DNA of 64,000 bases, taken from Brachycybe producta. Taxonomy: Eukaryota > Arthropoda > Diplopoda > Playtdesmida > Andrognathidae. This document shows, piece by piece, positions 34,123 through 46,339 of this stretch. Within the stretch, counting starts at the first letter, position 1. Every line of letters begins with the position of its first letter. The stretch covers positions 470,001 through 534,000 of the forward strand of contig JAUPFP010000017.1 in the NCBI GenBank assembly GCA_036925085.1, in the 5' to 3' direction. The position numbers and the translations under genes are program-made. The notes under the pieces were generated by a model that made no database searches, was not told where the DNA came from, and saw only the letters and a list, made by a program, of their open reading frames with translations.

Positions 34123-35282
34123 CAGAGGGCGGAATAAAATGTTTTTATTATTGGAAAATATGTACATATATATGTACTCAAAATGGACAAAATATGTATT
34201 AAAATATTTTTAAATTCCTAAATATTCTTTAATAAGCAAATAGTCTGTTTTAAACTTTTAATTCATTTATTTTAATTTTCTTAGAAAGTAAAAATGTTTT
34301 ATCATCAGAATTATCATAAAATGTAGATGTTAGATAATTGATAGTGAGAGACCACTTTACTACAATAGGAACTTAGCGAAATTTCGTACAAAATTAAGTT
34401 TCACGAAATTTATATATTTAAATTAAGTGATTTCGTTTTCGTTTCAATTTCGTTATTGTAGTTAGCGAAGCAACCCAAAAACGTAAACGAAATCATTCAA
34501 CTTTTACGGCGATTTGTGTGGTAATTTTTGCCTAATTAATCGCCACTAAACGTAGATTTTTTAATTTTTATTGTTCTTTGCACTTAATATTCTTGCTTTA
34601 ATCGGAAATATTTCATGTAGGGTTGGTTATTCTTTTTAAAACGACGTCGTTTTCCATCGACAAAATCCAACTACGAAATGATTTTATAATTTCGTAAAGA
34701 AATGCCTCATTTCGTACGAAATCTTTGTGTTGTAACGAAATCAGCCGGAAATGACGTCAAAATAATGGATTTCGTAAATAAATTTATTTCGTACGAAATT
34801 TTGCTAAGTCCCTAATACTTCACAAGTTACTGTAAAAGACAAATTTTCTTTCAAATAGTAAATGGTTTTGTTAAATTTCATTAACAACTGGAAAACAGAC
34901 ATAAAATAACTTAACTTTCTTTGTCTTCTTTGTTTCTAACATGTGGTCTCTACTAACCTTATATAAAGTAACTAATGATTCACGAAATAACATTTAGATA
35001 CTTGAAAAATTATAATTTTGTTAGTTTCTTTCCAATTCAGTGATTAATAATGATTGTGATTGGTATAAATATTTGAAATTTGAAAAAAAATATTTATATG
35101 TTTAAATTTCAATAAATATTTACAAAAATATGTGTATTTAAATATTTTCCAAAATATGTAAAATATGTATTTATAAATGTAGTTTATTCAATTCCTAACA
35201 TTCTTAAATGGATGGATATTAAATTTGGGCATGATAGCTGAATGTATTTGGAATATGTTTTTTTATAGAATTCCGCCCTCTG
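34123..35282. mobile_element. hAT-like element F in the tail of an RTE copy
   Basis: The left end CAGAGGGCGGAAT and the right end ATTCCGCCCTCTG are perfect 13-bp inverted repeats. ATCATCAT lies directly outside both ends (34115-34122 and 35283-35290), an exact 8-bp duplication made from the (ATC)n tail of the RTE fragment that follows. The internal sequence is very AT-rich (AAATATGT motifs near 35090-35180), and a smaller TIR element is nested inside. Confidence 0.85.
34370..34813. mobile_element. TIR element G copy 1
   Basis: The left end TAGGAACTTAGCGAAATTTC and the right end (reverse complement TAGGGACTTAGCAAAATTTC) are inverted repeats continuing into TCGTACGAAAT motifs. The right half shares a long block, AACGAAATCAGCCGGAAAT onward, with 41086-41226. 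The flanks TACTACAA and TACTTCAC are only a rough duplication. Confidence 0.65.
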
Positions 35283-35763
35283 ATCATCATCATCATTTCC
35301 TGTACCTTATCCCACAAGCAGCAGGGTCGGCCTTGCTGGTTCTAACTTTCCACTCGTTCCGATTTTGCACCAAGCCCCCAGTGACCCCACATGCCACCAT
35401 ATCCCGTTTTACCACCATGTCCCAGGTTTGCTTGGGTCTTCCTCTACCCCGTTTTATTCACAGGTCTAAGTTCATTGCTTTCCTCAGCAGCCCATCTTCC
35501 CTGCTCCTGAGGACATGCCCAAACCACCGCAGCCTATTTTCCTGCATCTTTTCTACTATATTTGTTACCCCTACACTACCCCTAATAAAATCATTTCTGA
35601 TCCTATCCCTTCTGGTCACCCCACTCATAAACCTTAGCATTCTCATCTCAGCTACCTCAGCCTACCTGCATTCTATCCTCATGCACCTTCTTGATTGCCC
35701 AACATTCTGACCCATACAACATAGCTGATCTGACTACTGTCCTATAAAACTTTCTCTTCAATG
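35283..35763 (-). pseudogene. 5'-truncated RTE-type LINE copy 2
   Basis: On the minus strand this is the 3' end of the same LINE found at 57771-61040. The reading MRMLRFMSGVTRRDRIRND...RLRWFGHVLRS is followed by a short untranslated tail ending in (GAT)n. Identity to copy 1 is high until about 35763, where similarity stops, which is typical 5' truncation by incomplete reverse transcription. A few indels break the frame. The (ATC)n tail was split by element F, so its outer end is near 34113. Confidence 0.85.
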
Positions 35764-35834
35764 TTCTGGTCAATGAATGAACTCTGGTTTGCCGTTTTAT
35801 TTACACAGTCTGCCCGGAACACATCTCTCGCAAT

Positions 35835-35997
35835 CAGGATCGGATTAAGCTAAGAAGAGCCTATAGGTTTTTTGGTGCTTGGGACTTCCCATTCATCTAA
35901 TAGAGAATTTCAATATTGCAAATGTTTTGCATTTGGCCCGAAAAGATCCGGGTACTTAAGCTTCAGCATACTTAGCCTAATGGATAATCCGGCTCTG
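35835..35997. mobile_element. hAT-like MITE, 163 bp
   Basis: The left end CAGGATCGGATTAAGC and the right end (reverse complement CAGAGCCGGATTATCC) are imperfect inverted repeats of the CAGGGCCGGATT hAT type. The flanks share TCGCA but only 5 of 8 positions match, so it is an old copy. Confidence 0.6.
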
Positions 35998-38900
35998 TTC
36001 GCATCTGAATAAAAAAGGGTTTTTTTTTGCAAATTGGAATCTTGTGCAAACGGGTTCACATTGAAGCTCAATTTATTCTTTAATTTTGGATTCATAAGTT
36101 TATGCTTGATACTACTTTTTATCTTGATAATCATTTCACCTCAAGTTTGATGATATTTTTAAAATAGAAAACACAATTCAAAATAAACTCATATGTTTTG
36201 AGAATATAAATTGGTATTACGATCCGTAATAACAAAACCACATTTTTTTTTCAGAGTGAAATTTTCAGTTAACTGAAGATTGAAGAACTTTTTTCATGAA
36301 CTTTTTTTCAAAATTACAAATAATGTAATGGTTGAACAACAACAACTTAAACCGGGGAGATAGTGAATTGAGAGAATGAAAGTAATTATGCCTAGAATGC
36401 GTATTTTTTTAAAAAAAAGGATGATGGTACGCGTGTATTATACATGTATAATGTCTTCTTGTAGAAAAAACAACAACAAATGGGGGTCAGTCAAGATACA
36501 GGTCACTAATTCATCAAGGTTTTAAGATGTATCCATGAAGTATGTTTGTAAGGTAGTCTTTTCTGTGTACATGTAATATGTGTGTGTCTCTTTCCCATTT
36601 TTCCATTTACCATTTACTCTTGACTAATTGCTGCTTCTACAAAATTATCTCCTAACTCACTCTTTTTCTCCCCTCCTCCTCACTCTTTTTCTTCTGATAA
36701 GGAATATGACCACCTGTTCGCATAAATCTTTCTGTTATATTATGTTTATATCCCCTGTTTGTAATGGAGATACATAGGACCTGAAGTTTTTTTTTAAAAA
36801 AAAATACCGTTGGTATTAAGGATAAGAGATGTATATAACTCTCGTAAAACTAATTGTTAGCTATTGCTGCTGATGTGGCATAAGATTGATTTTTTTTGTT
36901 GTTGTGGCTTTTTTTTTTTTTTGGCATTCTGTTTTTTTTTGCCCTAGTTTCTCTCTCTCTCTCTCTTAACATGCAACTTGTGTTTTTGTTGCAAGGTAAT
37001 TTTTTTCTTCTTATTCTGAAGAAGAACAAACAAAAGCAACTCGAGAGAAAGAGAGAGAGAGAAATAAAATGTTATTCATGCTTCATGTAAATGCTATGTA
37101 AGAAATTGGCTGGAAAGTTAATAGGTAAAAAAATAATGGAAAAAAAAGAGAATTGTACAAAAAAAATTAACATTAATATTCAATAGGTTTCATTGTCTTT
37201 TATAGTTGTACAAATAAAGATAGTTTTCGAATTGGATTTTCTTTTTTTGTTGATGTTCTTTGTATTTATAATTTATTTATAAGACAACTCTCTACATTCA
37301 AAGGCTTCAAAAATTTCAAAAGTAACAAGGAGAGAAGAAGGGTGAATGAAGATATATATACAGTAAATTTGGAGGTGGCCGGGGGGGGGGGAGATCTTGA
37401 ATTTTCTCTTGTCTGTCTTGACTCAGTGAAAGCATTTTTATAAGTTCTTATCATCATTTGATAGACTGTTGTTGTTGTTACTGAAACTTACTTTTGTTTT
37501 TGATAAGTTTTGTTTCATTTCTATCTAAAGGCTTTTTATGTTTAAACACATTTATAAAATATTTAAAATATAAGAATTCAACGGAAAAGTTAAATCTAGG
37601 TATTTTGTTTGTCTACAGCCAACAAATGGGAAATCTTATTTGACAAGTGAAATTAGTTTTTTTTATGGTGGGTGGGGGTGGGGCGGGGGAAAATAACATG
37701 CTGCTGGGTTATAGGACTCACACAGTGGTGTAGGTAGGTTTTGGGCGCCTGAGAGCAAAAAGCTTCAGTGCGCCCCCCTCCCAAATTTATTTTTAAATAG
37801 AAATTCATAAGTGCAAACCCTGGTTAGAGGCTAGTGAAACGAACATCTAGCATAGCCTTATAAAGTCGTAACATTTTTTTTTAGCAAGTTCATTTTTTTT
37901 CTGATTGTCTCTTACTAATTAATCTCTCTAATTAATACTCTCAACATTGTGCTCGCAGTTGTGGAAGCTGTGTGGCCCCCGCTTTACTCCTGGATTCACA
38001 GTAGTATTAAAGTTTTCTAAATTTGTTTTTTTATAATTTTCACAAATCACATTTTAATAGATGGCTCTAAGGAGCTGCACTTCTTTTTTAGTGATGTATG
38101 AAATATACATTACTGTAGGCGTTTTTGTTACAACTAGTAAACCCTTCGTGCCAGTCCCGAATTAAGCCAAGAAGGACCTCTTGGCCCGGCGTATATTGAA
38201 CCCAGCCCACGCACAGCCCATGCAGCCTTCACTATCTATGTTTTACAGATTTCTGATCCATAAGCCCTAACCATTAATCAAGGGCATATTTTGTATCAGT
38301 GCAATTTAAATCCCTTTATGCCTTTTAATATAGTGGATACACTATCATTGATACTGTCATTATGCCCCGATTTACCATAGACACATGTAACGGCCTTGTG
38401 CTATGCTATAATAACTGACTGTTAAATTTATGCAAGAAAATTCGCAATTATAAAAACAACTTGCAATTATAATGGAAAAAAATATTTATATTTGGCTAGA
38501 TTACACAATAAACACCCAATATGTAACAAAACGTGTTGTTGGTTGGTGGTTGAAATGATGTGTTCCATCGTTTGGTTTCTTTTCTACCTATTCCTTCTCA
38601 TGAAATGAGGTTTGGATGTGAAGGCTAGCAATACCTCTTGTTATGCGGTTGGTTTTGGGCAGGAGTATGATAATCTGGTCTCTGACATGTATTGCCGATG
38701 TGAGTTCCCTGCACTGTTTGGCGGAAAAATACATTTTCTATCCCAACTGCAGTTGTTTGCAGAAATTACCTGGGTATGACAGGGGTTAATTTGGTCTCTG
38801 TTGCATAAGATTAGCTAGCCTCGTCCTCCATTTGAGATTTAATATGTTGAGATGACATGGAATGATCTTTGGGCAAAAAAGGAGGAGGTTTTCCTTAAAT

Positions 38901-40880
38901 AAATTAATTGTTTTAAGTCTGCTTTATGCAACTCATTTTGAGACCGTTGTTTCATCAGTGGTTTTGAGAACTTTTAATTTCGCAGATGTTACATTATAAT
39001 AGAGTATGTTGAATTTTAAGCAACATTATTCTGAGATTGTGTTTCGCTCACACTCGTTTTTCTCCCTCTCCCTTTACTGGCTTTACAATTTATTACTGAA
39101 TCTACTTCTTCTTCTGTTGCATGCAGATAAGCAACCAACTTAATTATTTAAGCTGTCCTGAGGCCATTTGTATGCAAGATACCTGAACACATAGTGGTTC
39201 TTGTGGTGTTGAACTTGACAAAGATTTAAATTGTTTCTTTGTTTAACATTGCCAGTAGGGTTTTTACATGCCAGTTCAGTATATTGATTTCTCCAAGACA
39301 GATAGTTTTAACATTCAATCGGATATTTTCTAAATTCCGATTTGAATTTCATTTTAAATATGGTTATAAACTATTATTATAGTTTTTGTCATTTATGTCG
39401 GGTTACAACAGTGGTTCTCAAAACCCTTGGTAGCGACCCAAATGAGGGTCGCATGGATTTTTTTCCTGATTGTTGCAGGATGTTTTTGTTTGTTGTTGTT
39501 CGAAATGGGCACTGAAAGAAAAGTGAGAAAAATTGATTGATCTCTCAGTTATTCATTTATCTGAAAATGTTCAAGTAAATTTCCACCAACCTGAAAAAAG
39601 GTGAAATTTTCAAGAAATTTAAATTCGTTTTGAAACTCAAAGGAAATTACAAATTATACGCGAAATGGCTGGAAAGTGATTTTTTTTTTTTGGTGTAAAA
39701 ACATAGAAAAATGGGAAATCTTATGTCTGGACTGTGACCACCTCACCTCAGGTTTTACTTGTAAACCACCTTATCTCATAGTTATCTTACGTTAATTATA
39801 TTATCTCTATTTGCATCAAAAGGTGTACACTGTATGGTAGACATAAGAAATTGTTCTAGAGGCTATTCTAAACTTAAACAGAGTGCGTCTATGTTGAAAC
39901 CCCGCTGAAAAAATTCAAGTAGAAGTTCATAGCCCCTATAGGTGTTTTCAAATGCACCCTTAAGTTTAAACTGAAAAGCTGGACATAGCCTTAAACTACA
40001 CTCCCTCCCTCTTTGCAGTTTCAACTATAAATTACCTAAGCAAGCTAAAAAAAAATCTAATAAATATGAGTACAGAGTTTTGTTTTAAACTATAGGCCTA
40101 CTTGTAATGCTTTCCCAACTCAAATAAAAGAATGAACATTTTTATGTTCTTTTCATTGTCTTTTTTTAGTATGATAGTGGAGTAAAAATTTGTTTGTAAA
40201 TTTAGATGAAGTGTGGTAACTAGGCCTAGCTGTGTGAAGAGAGATTTGTGTGTAGAAGCTACTGTTGAGACACATGTGTGCAGCAAGTTCATTAGAAATT
40301 CAACAACAAGAAATTTATGATACAGATATATATATATATAAAGGTGTCTACGATGTTTTAAAGATATTTAGTATTATAAATTTCAAAGCCCATGATGGCG
40401 TTTTTGTGAGTTATTCTCGTTCATTTGTATGAATGCATTCCTGAATTTTCAAGTAATGTTATTTGTGAAATTTAAAATCCCAAGCTGTTAAGTTTTGGTG
40501 TGTTTTTTTTTCGTTTTCAAAAATGTTACGGTTAAAACGTTTCTTCTTGTCTAGTAAAATCTTGTTAAGAGTCGTGTGTCTTTGTTAAATTATAATAACA
40601 ATTGTGAATATTATTTAAAAAAATGAGATCATTATTCAATTTTAAACACAGGTGTGCCACACTTTTATACTTTGTATCTTATTATTATAAAGCGACTCAA
40701 TAGTAAATTTTCTATAAAAAAAATATATATTCAGTTGTTGTGCAGCAGCTTTATGCCAGGGCTAGGTGCCGGGGCACCAAAAATTGTTGTTAAAATATTT
40801 TTTAAAATGGTTTATGACCAGCTGATTGTTGAATTCTGATTTTTCTGTCTTTCAAGAGGAAAATTAAGAGAAACAAGAAA
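35998..40880. other. AT-rich spacer with possible hAT end fragments
   Basis: No gene seen. Simple tracts include (CT)n/(GA)n near 36953 and 37048, G10 near 37380 and (TA)n near 40326. Isolated hAT-like ends occur at about 37732 (CAGTGGTGTAGGTAGG), 38154 (CAGTCCCGAATTAAGCC) and 39412 (CAGTGGTTCTCAAAAC), but I could not pair any with a second end. Confidence 0.45.
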
Positions 40881-41085
40881 ATGTTTTCGAAACTATACGG
40901 GTAGCTCAACCACTTAATGACATGGCTGTATGTGGCTTAAGCTTTTTTTTTTGTTGCCCCCCCCCCCCCAAAAAAAAGTCCATAAGTGGTTGAGCAACGG
41001 TCAAAGTAATGGTAGGGCAACGGTCAAACGTTGTTTGAATTTTTTCTGGGGACATCCCCCATTCTGGAGGGCTAACTTTTATAAT

Positions 41086-41226
41086 AGAGTTAGCAAAATT
41101 TCGAAGCAACCTGTAAAGAAGTGCCTCATTTCATATGAAATCTTTGTGTTGTAACGAAATCAGCCGGAAATAACGTCAAAATAATGGATTTCGTAAATTT
41201 ATTTCGTACGAAATTTCGCTAACTCT
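41086..41226. mobile_element. TIR element G copy 2, 141 bp
   Basis: AGAGTTAGCAAAATTTCG at the left mirrors the right end, whose reverse complement reads AGAGTTAGCGAAATTTCG. The inner block matches element G copy 1. No target duplication was detected. Confidence 0.65.
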
Positions 41227-41289
41227 CAATAAACTTCATATAGACAAAAATTACAAAAATATCGTATACTTAACGTTGGGTCATTTTCT

Positions 41290-41460
41290 AACTAACATAA
41301 GAGTTAATTTTGAAAGATATCAACATAAAAAAGTAGACTTAAGAGATTGAGCTACCTTTCTAGTTTCTAAAACATTAAAAGTTTCTCTTAATTTTGCTTC
41401 TGAAAAACAGAATAATCAAGAGTTCGAGAGGCGTTTGTTAACGCTTTATAGCCAGCCACC
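41290..41460. mobile_element. Fold-back family B, right-end fragment
   Basis: Contains the family core (GAAAGATATCAACAT, TTTCTAGTTTCTAAAAC) and ends AGCCAGCCACC followed by TTAA (41461-41464). The left half is missing or lies beyond element G2 near 40890, where CTCAACCACTTAATG and its mirror flank a C10 run. Confidence 0.45.
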
Positions 41461-41464
41461 TTAA

Positions 41465-42818
41465 AGTTTGTTTATTAGTCGCGTAACGTCCCCATCAACA
41501 TCGAGGTCATTTCGGGGACTTACAAGACAATTCAAAATACAAAGGCAATTTTCCAAACACAAGTTGACCCAAGGTATCAATACAAAAATTCAAATTTCAA
41601 ACACAAGTAATTTTTCCATCGGATTTCATCAGAGATCTTCCCATTGTGCTACCGAGGCGTCCGCCCATTTTCGGTGAAGATACTTTTAACATTATTTATT
41701 ACTGTTTTACTTTTTAATAAATTGGAAATTTTATGTTAATATTGCTTCAGAATGACTGAGTCATTTAAAAAAAAAAACATAGTTGGCCAATAAAATCATG
41801 ATGAGTTTTAAAAAAAGGTAACTTGACACTTAAGCTGTGTTCCAAGATAGAAGAAAAATACTGTTTGGAGAATTATTCTTGAAAATAGGTTTTTTTTTTC
41901 ATGTTGGATCCGTGCTTTATAGAAGGTTAAAGTTGAGGTTCAAATGACAAGTTCTCTTTTTTTTTTTAAAAAAAAAAAGAAATCGACCCTTAGGATATTT
42001 TTTTCTCAAATAGCTTTACATTTTCATCTACTAATATATAGGTATTATATATATATATATAGGTATAAAGTTTACTCGCAACAAACAGCCAATCTCATTA
42101 AAATTTAATCAATGCTTCAGTTAGAAATCTATTTAATTAAGGATGAGTGGAAAATGTTAACGGTTGAAATGACATTTTTTTTTTCTTCTTCTCTTTTTGC
42201 TGTTGGAGTGTCTTGTTATTTTGTAATTCAACCACGAAGACGATGAGAACAAAGAATTCCACGTCTTATTAAAAGAATTTATTTAAGTGCTGATTTTGTC
42301 TTGAAGATAAAATTGAAAACTATAACGACCAATAAATGATAATTAACATGGGCTAGACTTAGTAACTTAGGACTTTTAAAAGGGTTTGAAATTTAAGCTG
42401 GTTGAGACAGCATTTTTATTAATCTATATAATAAATAGATAATTTTATTTCTCTTTGAAATACGGTGGTGGCCCGCTTCACATTTCCCTTTTCTTTCATA
42501 CGACTTTTATTACCAAAGATATGATTTTAAATGATGATTTAAATAAATGCCAATGAAAAGTTCTTATGAGTTAGTTGAGTAGATAAAAAAAATTAAATCA
42601 ATATCCATTATTTATTAATTAGTAACGTACATATAGGTCTGATAGGTTAATGTACTGTAGTGTTAAAAAGTTTTGAAAATGTAAAACTTTCGTATTATTT
42701 ATTATTCTGCATTTTAGAAGCAACATTTAAAGTGTAGATCCTTGAAAACAAGCAGAAAACACATATGAGCATTTTTAGATTTATAAAAGATGGACAAAAG
42801 AAGCGTCTGAAATACGCC
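41465..42818. other. AT-rich spacer, no gene seen
   Basis: Contains poly-T and poly-A runs and a TA tract near 42048. A 69-codon frame at 41468-41677 shows no recognisable domain. Confidence 0.4.
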
Positions 42819-43619
42819 TTAAGGTGACTGAATAGATAATTATTTTTTAAGGATGGGCCATTCGAATCCTCGAATCCCGAGAATGTTAAAAAAATATTCG
42901 AGATTCGAAAACTCGAATCATCGCCACTTGTTTCGTCTTTTCGAATCTTTCGAATCCTAACCTAAAAAAAACTGTTAAAAACTTTGGTAAAGTTAGTTTT
43001 AACTCCATTGACGTCCAATAGAAGCGTTCACTAAACAAAAAAAACCGGCGATTGTTGCAATTTCGTTGTTGTACCCGGATCACCAATGTGATCATCTTGT
43101 GGCAGTGACCCTGAGTGTCACACTCGTTTTTTATTATTAATAATTTAATATTATTTCATTTATTTGTATCTTCTTAATGAATAATATAGGATTCGTATAT
43201 GAAGGATTCGTGAGAATCGAGGGATTCAAGAACCTTTTTAGGACTCGGATTTGGATTCGAGAAAATCACCTTGTGGCAACTCTTAGTGCCACACTGTTTT
43301 TTTATTATTAACTAGCTTTTGTACCCGGCTTCGCTTGGGTTTTAAACTCCCAGATTAATTTCTCTGAAAAAGATCAAAAAATATTGGTGCTAAGACACAG
43401 TACTGTGACAGAAAACCTCACCCCTTTCACAGCCATCCAAACAACTTCTGCAGCTTTATATACACTTCTGCAGGTTCCTAGAATTCCGCACCTCTTCAAA
43501 AATACATTCTATTGGTATGGAATTCCGCAGAGATGCATTGTACGAAGCCCTGTAAAGGACATACACAAAATTAAATAGAATTAAAAAAAAAGATATGGCC
43601 ACAATTAAGGACCACTTAT

Positions 43620-43822
43620 GGACAGGCATTTAGAAATCGAGACGAACACAAGTTGGCTCCAACCGATGAACGCAACTTCTAATTGGTTTTTTATGTAATC
43701 TGACGTCACATGCTCCGCCCTTTTCAACATCAAACCACACAACAAACCAATTAGAAGTTGCCGGTCATCATAAAAAGGGCGGAACCAACTTGTGGTCGTC
43801 CCGATTTCTAAATGCCTGTTCA
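43620..43822. repeat. Palindromic module in Helitron 5 (first)
   Basis: The arm GGACAGGCATTTAGAAATCG (from 43619) is mirrored at 43802-43821. The core holds TGACGTCA (43701-43708), CCGCCC and CCAAT (43747-43751), in the same order as the module in Helitron 2 although the outer arms differ. It may carry regulatory sites; that is inference. Confidence 0.7.
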
Positions 43823-43848
43823 CTTATGGCACCAAAAAAAGATACGGC

Positions 43849-43928
43849 TACACTTAAGGCCACACTTACGGCCATGCTTATGGCCACGCTTACGACCACG
43901 CTTAAGGCCACACTTACGGCCATACTTG
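43849..43928 (+). repeat. 12-bp minisatellite, left array
   Basis: Units of the type GGCCACACTTAC repeat about seven times with variants (ATGCTTAT, ACGCTTAC, ACGCTTAA). The inverted counterpart lies at 44351-44452. Confidence 0.75.
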
Positions 43929-44136
43929 TTTTTTTCTAGAATTCATTTGATAATCAATTATGAAACCTGTTTCCAATACATACTTCAATGATACTGATGT
44001 ATGTCTTGTTTTTTTTTACCAAAGTACTCTTATAAAAAGATGGGAAAAATATCGTGTCCTATCTTTTTCAATATATCTGTCATTTCTGTGGGTTCATTTG
44101 TAAATTTTATATGCACATAAACACGCAGTTGGATCC

Positions 44137-44248
44137 AGCACAAAAAATTCGTTTGAACCACCCTTTTATGAGTGTCAGACCAAATATCAACCAATTAGAA
44201 ATTGTCGTCCTTCGTAAACGGGCGGGGCAAATGAAATTTTTGTGCTTG
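44137..44248. repeat. Palindromic module in Helitron 5 (second)
   Basis: The AGCACAAAAAATTC arm is mirrored by AAATTTTTGTGCTT. The core repeats CCCTTTTATGA and CAACCAATTAGAAATTG but has lost the full TGACGTCA. Confidence 0.65.
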
Positions 44249-44350
44249 ATTCAAAGGCCTGTCACAAACACACGGTAGTCAAATAGCTAATGCTTATCAC
44301 CTTATACGCCATCTAGTGTGAGCATTTGCAAGCTCCGTCTTTTTTCTTAA

Positions 44351-44452
44351 TTGTGGCCTTAAATGTGGCCGTAAGTGTGACCTTAAGTGTGGCCATAAGT
44401 GGTGCCTTAACTGTGGCTGTAAGTGGTGCCTTAACTGTGGCCATATCTTTTT
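44351..44452 (-). repeat. 12-bp minisatellite, right array (inverted)
   Basis: Units of the type GTGGCCTTAAGT and GTGGCCGTAAGT repeat; this is the reverse complement of the array at 43849-43928, so the two arrays face each other across the Helitron centre. Confidence 0.75.
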
Positions 44453-45447
44453 TTGAACTTTATTTAATTTTGTGTATGTTTTAAACGGGACTTCGTAGCA
44501 TTGCCTATCTTAAGGCGTGGAAACTATTTTCCCCGTTTCAGGTTCCTAATCTTTTTTATTTGGATGTGGATATTGGATGTTTAACCATCGATAGTGACCT
44601 TTTTGATATCACTTTCGATGTCAATATCGATATTTAGCTTGCGATGTCCAAACCTTATTGCCTATACAATATATGAATACGTGCACCACGTGTAAAACTC
44701 GGGAAGGGAATAACGTAGCGAGCTGAAAATAGTTGCATTAACTTGGAAATTCCAGAAAGAATAACCTGTGCAAATTTCATGACGCCAGCCCTCACCGTTC
44801 AAAAGCCTTTGATGTGCAAAGAAATATCAACTTTGTTTTATATATAAGATAATTTAATATTTAATATTATTTCATTGATTTGTACCTTCTTAATGAATAA
44901 TATGATTTTTATATGAAGGATTCAAGAGATTTGGGAGATTTAACGGATTGGAGAAAATGTACAGTAGTATGTGTCCCACCTCTAATTATTTTGCTTTTGG
45001 CACCACTGCAGTGGCTAATGCTATGCTTCATAGACTTTTTTTTTGCAAAATTTGGATGCAAAAACGTCAAGCGAACGTTTTTTTTTTAGAAACAACATTA
45101 CGAAAATTTCAAATTGTTTTCAAAACTAGAATGGCAAAAGATTATACTAAACGTCTTGTACTAGCAATATCTTAAAGAAATAAACATTTTATAGCAGTTT
45201 GAAAGTAACCGTGTTTTTTTTTCCATTGACATTTCATGAAAAACTATTTTCGCCTTTTAGCATGATCTTCTGCCATTCTAGATTTTAAAACAATTTCATT
45301 TTTTTTTTGTTATGTTGTTTCGAAAAAAAAATTCTACTTGTCGTTTTTTGCGTCTACATTTTCCAATAAAACATCTATGGAGCCACTGTAGTGGCGCCAT
45401 CTGGGGTGGGGACGGATAATAACAAAATAAATATCTATTCAGACACC

Positions 45448-46339
45448 AGTAGATGAAGTAATTACTCGTACTCAGTATGTTGAGTATCTCTTGAGCACTA
45501 GTAATGTTTTGAAGTTAAAATTAGTTGTGAAATCATTTTAAGAATTTAAAATGCTGGTATCATTGATGCCATTGATATGCCTGGTATCATTGATACCCTC
45601 CCCCCCCCCCATATATGATAATAATGGAAATTTTCATTTAAAAAAAATTTTTTTTTGAAACTTGAAAAAGAAATAAATTCAGTTTTAGGCCTAACAACAT
45701 TAACTTAATGATAGGGTGGATGGATGGTTGATAAAATATACATTATTGACACAAATGGCGCCATTTCTGTTCAAAATGTGTTTGGTCCTTTTTTTTTATT
45801 TATGAAATGTGTGGAACCGTATTATTTGCTTTATGGATCTTTTGAGACACACTAGCACTTTGTCATATTTTGGTCAACATTTTCATGGTGGGTTTGGTGC
45901 AGCTACTTTCTCGCTCTATCTATCTATCTATCTGTCTTTTCTACAAAAAAAAGTGCTTTTTATGTCTTGTTTATTTTTGGGTGTTAGGATAAACTGTAGT
46001 AGTATACCAGCTTTCAGTAAACAAAAAGGATTGATTTTTGTTGTTGTTGCAGTGTTCTAAATATATATTTAAAAAAATAACTAAATAAATATGTCAGCTA
46101 GAGTTATTTCCAAAGAGACTTAACCAATGGACACATGTGATGTGTGTTGTCTGTTGTGTCCTGTGCTATTGACCATGGACTTATTTGTTTTTCTTTATTA
46201 TTGACTGCTAGCATTAAACCTCGTTTTTACGGTGCGATAGTATTTTCGTGACAGTAGCTGTCATGAAAGTTGTGATAGTTTACTCTCACGGTTGCAACTG
46301 TCTACATTACATGTCTTGAAGTAATGAGATAGTTATTTC
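45448..46339. other. Spacer, no gene seen
   Basis: Has a C11 run near 45601 and a (CTAT)n tract near 45915. No supported gene or repeat boundary. Confidence 0.4.

Larger units (their letters stand above)
43312..44849 (-). mobile_element. Non-autonomous Helitron 5, near-palindromic
   Basis: On the minus strand it starts TCTTATATATAAAAC and ends with a hairpin (ACCCAAGCGAAGCCGGGT), ACAAAAG and CTAG. It sits between A43311 and T44850. The neighbouring duplicate shows the unoccupied site at 43140/43141, which confirms AT insertion without duplication. The interior is a large imperfect palindrome (43539-43614 mirrors 44396-44504), with 12-bp arrays and two CRE/CCAAT-type hairpins. No Rep/helicase ORF. 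Confidence 0.8.
42847..44984. mobile_element. hAT-like element C with tandem segment and nested Helitron
   Basis: ATTATTTT flanks both sides exactly (42839-42846 and 44985-44992). The ends TTAAGGATGGGCC and (reverse complement) TAGAGGTGGGACAC are imperfect inverted repeats of the TAGGGATGGGC hAT type. The interior is rich in TTCGAATC motifs. A segment from about 43106 to 43260 is tandemly duplicated, and the second copy is split by a Helitron at 43312-44849. Confidence 0.75.
42823..45447. mobile_element. Fold-back family B copy, split by a hAT-like element
   Basis: TTAA (42819-42822) precedes GGTGACTGAATAGATAATTA. The copy is interrupted at 42847 and resumes at 44985 with ATTATTTTGC and GGCACCACTGCAGTGGC. 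It ends with AATATCTATTCAGACACC at 45447. Without the insert it matches the 9778-10353 copy in layout, including the TGGCGCCATCTGGGG segment near the right end. Confidence 0.75.

Noticed and set aside
35225..35710. 161-codon plus-strand frame (and similar at 57822-58226, 58354-58749, 59290-59805)
   Set aside because: Each is antisense to the RTE LINE coding sequence, which is recognised clearly on the minus strand.
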